Of a stretch of DNA of 7,245 bases, positions 1-6,233 are shown one piece after another. Made by a program: the position numbers and the translations under genes. The stretch comes from Verrucomicrobiota bacterium (GTDB lineage Bacteria > Verrucomicrobiota > Verrucomicrobiia > Opitutales > Oceanipulchritudinaceae), in the NCBI GenBank assembly GCA_009908535.1, contig JAAAOD010000190.1:1-7245 (forward strand). The letters are read 5' to 3'. Numbering within the stretch: position 1 is the stretch's first letter; every line of letters begins with the position of its first letter. The notes below the pieces were generated by a model. The model did no database searches, was not told the origin of the DNA, and saw only the letters and a list, made by a program, of their open reading frames with translations.

Positions 1-1935
1 TTCCGCCCGTGGACAGTGCGGCAGTATGCGGGTTTCTCCACCGCGGAGGAGTCAAACGCTTTTTACCGCCGCAACCTCGCGGCCGGGCAGAAGGGGCTGT
101 CGGTAGCCTTCGACCTCGCCACGCATCGCGGTTATGACAGCGACCATGAGCGCGTCGTGGGCGATGTCGGCAAGGCCGGGGTGGCGATCGACTCCATTCT
201 CGACATGGAGATCCTCTTCGACCGCATTCCTCTGAACAAGGTTTCCGTTTCCATGACAATGAACGGGGCCGTCCTTCCGGTCATGGCCTTCTACATCGTC
301 GCGGCCCTCGAACAGGGGGCGAAGCTGGAGGAACTGGCGGGGACTATTCAGAACGACATCCTCAAGGAATACATGGTGCGGAACACGTACATTTATCCGC
401 CCATTCCGAGCATGAAGATCATCGCCGACATCTTCGAGTTCACCTCGCAGAAGATGCCGAAGTTCAACTCCATCTCGATTTCCGGCTACCACATGCAGGA
501 GGCCGGAGCCACCGCGGACCTTGAAATGGCCTACACGCTGGCCGACGGGCTCGAGTATATCCGGGCGGGCATTGACGCCGGAATCGACATCGATGCCTTC
601 GCCCCGCGGTTGAGCTTCTTCTGGGCGCAGGGAAAGAACCACTTCATGGAAGTGGCGAAGATGCGCGCCGCCCGCCTGCTCTGGTCGAAAATCGTCCAGG
701 ATTTCAATCCGAAGAACCCGAAGTCCCTCGCCCTGCGTACGCACTCGCAGACCAGCGGCTGGAGCCTGACGGAGCAGGATCCTTTCAACAACGTGACCCG
801 GACCTGTATCGAGGCGATGGCGGCCGCCCTCGGTCACACGCAGAGCCTGCACACCAATGCCCTCGACGAGGCCATCGCGCTGCCGACCGACTTCTCCGCC
901 CGCATCGCCCGGAACACGCAGTTGTTTCTGCAGTCGGAGTCCGGTATCTGCAAGATCATCGACCCATGGGGCGGCAGTTATTATGTCGAGGCCCTCACTC
1001 ACGCCCTCAAGGAACGGGCATGGGAACATATCGAGGAGATTGAAGGGCTCGGCGGCATGGCCAAGGCCATCGAGACCGGCTTGCCGAAGATGCGCATCGA
1101 GGAGGCCGCCGCGCGCCGCCAGGCCCGCATTGACAGTGGGCGCGAGACGATCGTGGGCATGAACAAGTACCGGCTCGAGAAGGAGGATCCGCTCGAGATT
1201 CTCGACGTCGACAACACCGCCGTCCGCGAGGCGCAGCTTCGCCGCCTCGACAAACTCCGCAAGGAACGTGATGACACGAAGGTGCGTCAGTCCCTGGAAA
1301 AGCTGACCAAGGCCGCCGGCGGTGAAATCAGGGAGAATCTCCTCCAGCTTGCCATCGAGGCCACGCAGGCCCGCGCTTCCCTCGGCGAAATTTCCGAAGC
1401 CCTGGAAAAGGTTTATGGTCGCCATCAGGCCGTCATTCGCTCGATTAGCGGCGTGTACAGTTCTGAATACGGCAACAAGGACGAGGTTGAGGCCATCCGG
1501 GAACGCACAGACGCCTTCGCCGAGGCGGAAGGCCGGCGCCCGCGCCTCCTCGTCGCCAAAATGGGACAGGACGGACATGACCGCGGCGCCAAGGTGGTCG
1601 CCACCGCCTACGCGGATCTCGGCTTTGATGTCGATATGGGGCCGCTGTTCCAGACCCCCGCCGAAACGGCGGCGCAGGCAGTCGAGAATGATGTCCACGT
1701 CATCGCGATGAGTTCGCTCGCCGCCGGACACAAGACGCTGCTTCCGCAACTGATCGAGGAACTGAAAAAGCAGGGGCGCGAGGACATCCTTGTGGTCGCC
1801 GGCGGAGTCATTCCCGCTCAGGATTACGACAAGCTCTACGAGCAGGGGGCCGCCGCCATTTTCGGTCCGGGAACCATCATTACGGAATCGGCGCGCAAGC
1901 TCCTCCATCTGCTTGAAGAGCAGCACGGGGACTGA
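1..1935 (+). CDS. mutB: Methylmalonyl-CoA mutase, large (catalytic) subunit, 5'-truncated
   Basis: This adenosylcobalamin enzyme interconverts (R)-methylmalonyl-CoA and succinyl-CoA in the cytoplasm. The frame is open from base 1, and the first codons (RPWTVRQYAGFST) are internal family sequence. The real start is therefore upstream, with roughly 70-90 residues missing; the GTG at 16 is not a start. The 644 visible codons contain the substrate barrel (codons 1 to about 430), a linker, and the C-terminal B12 domain (about 512-644). That domain has the base-off signature D524-x-H526-x-x-G529, SSL at 571-573 and GG at 601-602, with H526 the lower cobalt ligand. By alignment from memory to the Propionibacterium enzyme, codon 9 Tyr, codon 127 Arg (MVRNTYIYPP), Gln in TIQND and codon 164 His (GYHM) match Y89, R207, Q197 and H244. 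This supports methylmalonyl-CoA rather than isobutyryl-CoA as substrate. The gene could equally be named scpA/mcmA if it has no small-subunit partner. meaB follows after one base. Confidence 0.97.
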   Translation, partial: FRPWTVRQYAGFSTAEESNAFYRRNLAAGQKGLSVAFDLATHRGYDSDHERVVGDVGKAGVAIDSILDMEILFDRIPLNKVSVSMTMNGAVLPVMAFYIVAALEQGAKLEELAGTIQNDILKEYMVRNTYIYPPIPSMKIIADIFEFTSQKMPKFNSISISGYHMQEAGATADLEMAYTLADGLEYIRAGIDAGIDIDAFAPRLSFFWAQGKNHFMEVAKMRAARLLWSKIVQDFNPKNPKSLALRTHSQTSGWSLTEQDPFNNVTRTCIEAMAAALGHTQSLHTNALDEAIALPTDFSARIARNTQLFLQSESGICKIIDPWGGSYYVEALTHALKERAWEHIEEIEGLGGMAKAIETGLPKMRIEEAAARRQARIDSGRETIVGMNKYRLEKEDPLEILDVDNTAVREAQLRRLDKLRKERDDTKVRQSLEKLTKAAGGEIRENLLQLAIEATQARASLGEISEALEKVYGRHQAVIRSISGVYSSEYGNKDEVEAIRERTDAFAEAEGRRPRLLVAKMGQDGHDRGAKVVATAYADLGFDVDMGPLFQTPAETAAQAVENDVHVIAMSSLAAGHKTLLPQLIEELKKQGREDILVVAGGVIPAQDYDKLYEQGAAAIFGPGTIITESARKLLHLLEEQHGD

Positions 1936-1936
1936 C

Positions 1937-3067
1937 ATGGCCGACGATCCTCCCGCACGCCCGGAATGGGTGCCCGCCGAGGGGGCTGAGGGCTTCAGCT
2001 CCCACGTCATGAAAGGCGTGGAGGGCGGCCACGACGGCATGCCCGGTTCGGGCAGTCGCGGACGTCAGGGCCGGCGACCGGCCCGGCGGACCCGGGACAT
2101 TGACGTCAACGCCCTGCGCGAAGGCATCCTGTGCGGAAACCGGACCCTGCTTGCCCGCGCCATTACGGTTGTGGAGAGTAACCATCCCGAACACCAGAAA
2201 AAGGCCCAGGAGTTGCTCGATGGGTTGATGGAGCACACCGGCAAGAGCATCCGCGTCGGCATCACCGGTGTCCCCGGAGCGGGGAAGTCTTCCTTGATCG
2301 ACGCCCTCGGGTCCCGCCTGCTCGAACAGGAGCACAAGATCGCGGTCCTTGCCGTCGACCCTTCCAGTGCGGTTACCAGAGGCAGCATCCTCGGGGACAA
2401 GACCCGCATGGAAAAGCTGGGGCGCACCGACCAAGCCTTTATACGACCGTCGCCGACAGGGGGATGCCTCGGCGGCGTGGCCCGGAAAAGCCGCGAAACG
2501 CTCCTTCTCTGCGAGGCCTTCGGCTTTGACGTCATCCTCCTCGAGACAGTCGGGGTGGGGCAGAGCGAAGTCACCGTCCGCTCCATGGTGGACTTCTTCG
2601 CCCTCGTTCTCATTGCCGGGGCCGGCGACGAACTTCAGGGCATCAAAAAGGGGGTCATTGAGCTCGCCGATGGCATCCTCGTCAACAAGGCCGATGGGGA
2701 GAATGTCCAGCGCGCCCGCCTCGCCAAGGCCGAGTACAACCGCGTTCTTCATTTCCTCCAGCCCGCCACCGAAGGCTGGAAAACCAAGGCGCAGATGGTC
2801 TCCGCCCACACCGGCGACGGCCTTGACGATTTCTGGCAGCGCGTGCGGACCTTCCGCGAGGAAACCGCCAATTCCGGCGTTTTCCAGCGCCGCCGCCGGG
2901 AGCAGAACCTCGACTGGATGCACGCTATGCTCAACGAGGCCCTGCGCCGGCGCTTCCTCGCCGACGAGAACGTGCAGGCCCACCTCAAGGAGCTCTCCGG
3001 CAAAGTCGCCGGCGGGGAAATGCCCCCTGTGCGCGCCGTCGAGGCCCTCATTCGGGAATTCGCTTGA
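1937..3067 (+). CDS. meaB: MeaB/MMAA-type GTPase, chaperone of methylmalonyl-CoA mutase
   Basis: This is a cytoplasmic G3E-family GTPase that gates adenosylcobalamin delivery to the mutase and protects it from inactivation. The 376 residues carry a P-loop GVPGAGKSS (111-119), a DPSS segment from D141 followed by LGDKTRM (from 152), RPSPTGGCLGGVARKSRET, the Walker B/switch region ETVGVGQSE (from E203), GAGDELQGIKKG, and the guanine-specificity motif NKAD (250-253). A C-terminal helical segment typical of MeaB dimers ends the protein. The ATG at 1937 was chosen because it lies one base after the mutase stop, with a purine-rich GGGGA at 1927-1931, which suggests translational coupling. The first 50 or so residues are a Pro/Gly/Arg-rich extension (PEWVPAEGAEGFSSHVMKG, then an Arg-rich run) ahead of the conserved core at about residue 50. 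This makes the protein longer than compact MeaB proteins of about 330 residues. Related names are YgfD and ArgK; adjacency to the mutase settles the role. Confidence 0.95.
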   Translation: MADDPPARPEWVPAEGAEGFSSHVMKGVEGGHDGMPGSGSRGRQGRRPARRTRDIDVNALREGILCGNRTLLARAITVVESNHPEHQKKAQELLDGLMEHTGKSIRVGITGVPGAGKSSLIDALGSRLLEQEHKIAVLAVDPSSAVTRGSILGDKTRMEKLGRTDQAFIRPSPTGGCLGGVARKSRETLLLCEAFGFDVILLETVGVGQSEVTVRSMVDFFALVLIAGAGDELQGIKKGVIELADGILVNKADGENVQRARLAKAEYNRVLHFLQPATEGWKTKAQMVSAHTGDGLDDFWQRVRTFREETANSGVFQRRRREQNLDWMHAMLNEALRRRFLADENVQAHLKELSGKVAGGEMPPVRAVEALIREFA

Positions 3068-3129
3068 TGGGTTGGAGGGCCCTTCTCTTGCTGCTCGCAT
3101 GCTCCCCAAAAATCCCCTTTTACAGCTGA
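3067..3129 (+). other. 20-codon reading frame bridging meaB and the mannosidase; doubtful leader peptide
   Basis: An ATG at 3067 overlaps the meaB stop in a TGATG junction and opens a frame of 20 codons reading MGWRALLLLLACSPKIPFYS. It runs through the mannosidase start in another frame and stops at 3127-3129. The peptide looks like a short lipoprotein signal: Arg at position 4, a Leu run, then LLAC. GGGA at 3054-3057 lies about 9 bases before the ATG. Three readings are possible: chance, a translated leader that keeps ribosomes near the poorly served mannosidase start, or the true mannosidase N-terminus displaced by one base (see findings). Nothing in the sequence decides between them. Confidence 0.25.
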
Positions 3130-6113
3130 CCGCGCCGCGCGTACGCAACACCCTTGACCAGATCCGGGAAAGCATCTGGTCGACCAAAGGCGCGGTGCAG
3201 CTCCGCTTTCTCGGCAATGGTCCCGACTACATTCCGCCGGAGCAGGTGCGGGATCGCGCGGGCGACAAAATCACGCCGCCGTTCTCCTGGGGAAAGCTGT
3301 TCGACCACGGCTGGTTTGCCCTGGAATTTCCCGCGCCGGTGGAGGAGGGCGATTTCCTTCGCTGGGATGACCAGGGCGAGGGGACCCTCTACATCGACGG
3401 CGAGCCGTACGCCGGCTTCGATACCTGCCACAAGGAATGGCCGCTGCCGGCGGGAGTGCAAACCGCCTTCATGGAGGGGCTTTGTCTGCAACGCGGAGTC
3501 TGGGGAGGCAAACAGGATGGGCTGGATGCACAGGGCTCCACGCTGCTCACGGCGGAAGTCGTGCGCCGGAACGAGAAGGCATGGAAAGCCTTTCATGACA
3601 TGGAGTCCCTGTTCCTTCTCGCGCACGATGAGGCCCTCCGCACCGGCGACCGGCAGGGCCTCCAGACCGGCGGGGCGCAGTACAAGTCGCCCATCGAAAA
3701 GGCCACCGTCCTGCTGCGCAGGTTGCTCCGCGCTCTCGATGACGCCTGCAATGCCTGGGATGCCTCGGCCGCGGAGGGGATTCTCGCGGTTACCGGACCG
3801 CTCTTTTCCTCCCTGTGCAGCGAATGCGAGGGGATCAAAGCGGTCATTACGGGGCATGCCCATATCGACCTGGTCTGGCTCTGGACGGAAGCCTGCGGGG
3901 AATACAAGGCCGTGCACACCTTCTCTTCCGCGAATAGACTCATGGAGCTGTATCCGGAATTTCACTTCGGCTACAGCCAGTCGGCCAGCTACGAAGCCGT
4001 GCAGCGGCGGTCACCGGCCCTCATGGAAAGGGTTCGCGAGCGCATCGGGGAAAAGCGCTGGGAGCCGACCGGCGCCACCTACGTCGAGAGCGACACCCAG
4101 ATCGCATGCGGCGAGGCCCTTGTCCGCGCTTTTACTGTCGGCCATAAGGCCTTTCAGGAAACGGTCGGCACCTCCTCCCGGGTGCTCTGGATTCCCGACG
4201 TTTTCGGCTATTGCGGCTGCCTTCCGCAAATCATGAAAGAATGCGGGGTGGATTACTTTTTCACGACAAAACTCACCTGGAACACCATCACTCGCTTCCC
4301 CCACAGCAGTTTCCGCTGGCAGGGGATCGACGGGTCCGAGGTCATCACGCACATCACCCAGGCCTGCGGTTATAACAACCGACTCCTCCCGGAGGATCTG
4401 CGGGAAGAAACGCTGTCTTACCGTCAATCCGATGTGCACGACGAAATCCTCATTCCCAGTGGATACGGAGACGGCGGCGGCGGTCCCGCCATGGAGCATT
4501 GTGAACGGCAACGGCGCTACGCTTCCATTCTTGGCCTGCCGACTACCCGTTGGGGGCGCGTCGATGACTTCTTCAGGAGACTGGAGGCGATACGCCATGA
4601 ATTGCCCGCCTATCAGGGAGAGTTGTATTTTGAATACCACCGCGGGATTTTCACCACACACCATCGCCTGAAAGCCGCTTTCCGGGACCTCGAAGCCGCC
4701 CTGCGCGAGGAGGAGGCCGTCCACGCCGTTCTCGGCAAGGGCCCGGTCGGGGAACACGCATGGAAACGGGTCCTCTTCGCGCAATTTCATGACTACATTC
4801 CCGGTAGCTCCGTCTGGCAGGTTTATGCAGAAGGCGTTCCCGAGATGGAAAACCTTGCCACCAATTGCCGCGGCCGCGCCGTGAGCGCTTTGGGAAGGGA
4901 TAACACCACAGCTCCCGGCCGCTTCAATCCTTTGCCCCTGCCGTTGGACTTCACCGAGGATGGCCGAAGCTATCGCCTGCCGCCGTTGAGCGGTGGGATG
5001 CTTTCGGATCTCGAGGTGCTGCCCTCCGGGGAATTTGTTGCCGAGAAGAACCGGCTCGGAAACGACCGCGTGCTGGCCACCTTCGACGGGCAGGGGCGGC
5101 TTTCCCGACTCCGCATCGACAAGGAGGAGGTTGCTCTCGCGGGATCGGCCCAAATCTGGAGCTATCCCGACAACCCGCACGAGTACGATTGCTGGGACAT
5201 CGACCGCCAGACTCTTTCCCTCGGGAAACCGCTCCCGGACATTGCTTCCTGCCGTCGGTCGGGCGTCGACGCGGAGGGGGCTTTTCTTCGCTGCGAGCAG
5301 ACCCTCGGTCAGGGTAGCCACCTCGTCACGACCTACCGCCTGCGCCCGGGTTCCCCGGTGCTGGAGGTGGAACACCGGATCGACTGGCAGGAGGAAAAGA
5401 CCCTTCTCAAGATGGTCATTCCGACGGCTTACGCGGGAACGCAGGCGCGTTTCGGTTCCCCCTTCGGCAGCGTTCGCCGTGCTCAGCAGGCCGGCGATGC
5501 CAGGGCCGAGGCAATGTTTGAGGTGCCCGCCTCCCGCTGGGCCCTCGTCGCCGACGACAGCGAGTACCGGGGCCTCTTCGTCGTCACGGAAAACACCTAC
5601 GGGTTCACCGTGCGCGACGGGCAGCTCGGGATCAGCCTTCTCCGCGCCGCCCGTTTGCCCTGGGTGGACAAGGACAGGGAATTGGCCCGTGAATTGCCCG
5701 CGAGTGACTTTTCCGATACAGGACAGTCCCATACCATTCGCTATGCCCTCGGGCACTTCAGGGCGGAGCTTCCCCGCGAGGAAATGCCCGCCGCCCTGGC
5801 TGAAACCCTTTTTACCCGGCCGCTTCGCTACAATGGCAGGCCTTTGTCCTCCGCCCTCCTCGGTCTCGAGGGTGGACCCAGCCTGCAACCCGTCTGGGCC
5901 CAGCCCGCCGAGGATGGGTTCATTCTGCGCCTGCACGAAACCCTCGGTCGCCTTGGGCAATGCCGCGTCCTCCTCCGCGACGGCGCTTCCGCCGCACGCG
6001 TCCGTATGGACGGGCGACCCCTGGGAGCTGAAGATGCCCGCGACGGCTTCGATTCCGCTTCCGGCCTCCTTCGCTTCCGCGGCCACCGGGTGTATTCGTT
6101 GAAAATCACCTGA
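3099..6113 (+). CDS. Alpha-mannosidase, glycoside hydrolase family 38 (Ams1-like)
   Basis: This retaining, zinc-dependent exo-acting alpha-mannosidase releases mannose from alpha-mannosides. It has 1004 residues, the usual length for the long bacterial/Ams1-type enzymes. An N-terminal beta-rich domain (about 1-240, with DHGWFALEFPAP and FLRWDDQGEGTLYIDGE) precedes the catalytic domain (about 250-520). Visible active-site motifs are GHAHIDLVWLW (H255 and D257, zinc ligands), WIPDVFGYCGCLPQ (D367, predicted nucleophile and ligand), GYGDGGGGP (455-463), EYHRGIFTT (H514) and QFHDYIPGSS (H564, fourth zinc ligand). The mid domain and a C-terminal beta domain (about 640-1004, with EYDCWDID, FGSPFGSVRR and YGFTVRDGQLGISLLR) follow, all intact. 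The first conserved sequence lies just after the ATG at 3099, and no signal peptide is present from that start, so a cytoplasmic location is expected. The start is poorly served: the nearest GGAGGG (3074-3079) is 19 bases upstream. Tandem stops TGA TAA end the gene. The substrate linkage cannot be read from the sequence. Confidence 0.95.
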   Translation: MLPKNPLLQLTAPRVRNTLDQIRESIWSTKGAVQLRFLGNGPDYIPPEQVRDRAGDKITPPFSWGKLFDHGWFALEFPAPVEEGDFLRWDDQGEGTLYIDGEPYAGFDTCHKEWPLPAGVQTAFMEGLCLQRGVWGGKQDGLDAQGSTLLTAEVVRRNEKAWKAFHDMESLFLLAHDEALRTGDRQGLQTGGAQYKSPIEKATVLLRRLLRALDDACNAWDASAAEGILAVTGPLFSSLCSECEGIKAVITGHAHIDLVWLWTEACGEYKAVHTFSSANRLMELYPEFHFGYSQSASYEAVQRRSPALMERVRERIGEKRWEPTGATYVESDTQIACGEALVRAFTVGHKAFQETVGTSSRVLWIPDVFGYCGCLPQIMKECGVDYFFTTKLTWNTITRFPHSSFRWQGIDGSEVITHITQACGYNNRLLPEDLREETLSYRQSDVHDEILIPSGYGDGGGGPAMEHCERQRRYASILGLPTTRWGRVDDFFRRLEAIRHELPAYQGELYFEYHRGIFTTHHRLKAAFRDLEAALREEEAVHAVLGKGPVGEHAWKRVLFAQFHDYIPGSSVWQVYAEGVPEMENLATNCRGRAVSALGRDNTTAPGRFNPLPLPLDFTEDGRSYRLPPLSGGMLSDLEVLPSGEFVAEKNRLGNDRVLATFDGQGRLSRLRIDKEEVALAGSAQIWSYPDNPHEYDCWDIDRQTLSLGKPLPDIASCRRSGVDAEGAFLRCEQTLGQGSHLVTTYRLRPGSPVLEVEHRIDWQEEKTLLKMVIPTAYAGTQARFGSPFGSVRRAQQAGDARAEAMFEVPASRWALVADDSEYRGLFVVTENTYGFTVRDGQLGISLLRAARLPWVDKDRELARELPASDFSDTGQSHTIRYALGHFRAELPREEMPAALAETLFTRPLRYNGRPLSSALLGLEGGPSLQPVWAQPAEDGFILRLHETLGRLGQCRVLLRDGASAARVRMDGRPLGAEDARDGFDSASGLLRFRGHRVYSLKIT

Positions 6114-6233
6114 TAACAACGGAAAGGGGTCAGCAGTCGCGAACGCTCCTGCACCGCGCTTCCCAGCGGGCACGGCTGCGGCGGGGTGAAGGCTGAGGTT
6201 GCGCCGGAAGCGGAAGGCCGCTTACCGTGGGGG
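6114..6233. other. Intergenic region between mannosidase and dehydrogenase-like gene
   Basis: This 120-base GC-rich stretch is the only substantial non-coding gap. I see no intrinsic terminator (no stem followed by a T-run) and no convincing -35/-10 pair. TTGCGC at 6199-6204 has no acceptable -10 partner at the right distance. It holds a tandem CGGAAG duplication and a short hairpin near its 3' end. It may still hold a promoter for the downstream gene that does not follow the sigma-70 consensus. Confidence 0.6.
6205..6223 (+). repeat. Tandem CGGAAG and overlapping 6-bp hairpin before the downstream start codon
   Basis: CGGAAG occurs twice in a row at 6205-6216. AAGCGG (6208-6213) pairs with CCGCTT (6218-6223) across an AAGG loop. 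GGAAGG inside the structure (6212-6217) is the best purine-rich candidate for ribosome binding to the ATG at 6234, though 16 bases away. If the hairpin forms it would cover that sequence. No T-run follows, so it does not look like a terminator. It may be chance in GC-rich DNA. Confidence 0.25.

Noticed and set aside
1790..1936. A longer meaB start inside the mutase gene
   Set aside because: The added residues are an out-of-frame reading of the mutase B12 domain. The ATG at 1937, one base after the mutase stop, is the natural start.
52..2040. A minus-strand open frame of over 600 codons opposite the mutase gene
   Set aside because: It is antisense to a gene with unmistakable mutase motifs throughout. 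Long antisense frames are expected in GC-rich genes, and its translation resembles no family I know.
2349..3098. An in-frame upstream extension of the mannosidase through meaB, adding 250 codons
   Set aside because: It overlaps the meaB coding sequence in another frame, and the translation there is Ser/Pro/Arg-rich shadow. Family-like sequence begins just after the ATG at 3099.
6121..6133. GGAAAGGGGTCAG just after the mannosidase, resembling the start of REP-type elements linked to RAYT transposases
   Set aside because: Only a dozen bases fit my memory of such elements. There is no partner copy, conserved palindrome or transposase in the window. A genome-wide search for repeated copies would decide.
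4011..6173. A minus-strand open frame of about 720 codons opposite the mannosidase
   Set aside because: The plus strand carries all GH38 active-site motifs across the same region. The minus-strand product is low-complexity and unrecognisable, so it is a codon-bias shadow.
6199..6227. A possible sigma-70 promoter (TTGCGC with a 17-base spacer)
   Set aside because: The -10 position reads TTACCG, too far from TATAAT to support a promoter call.
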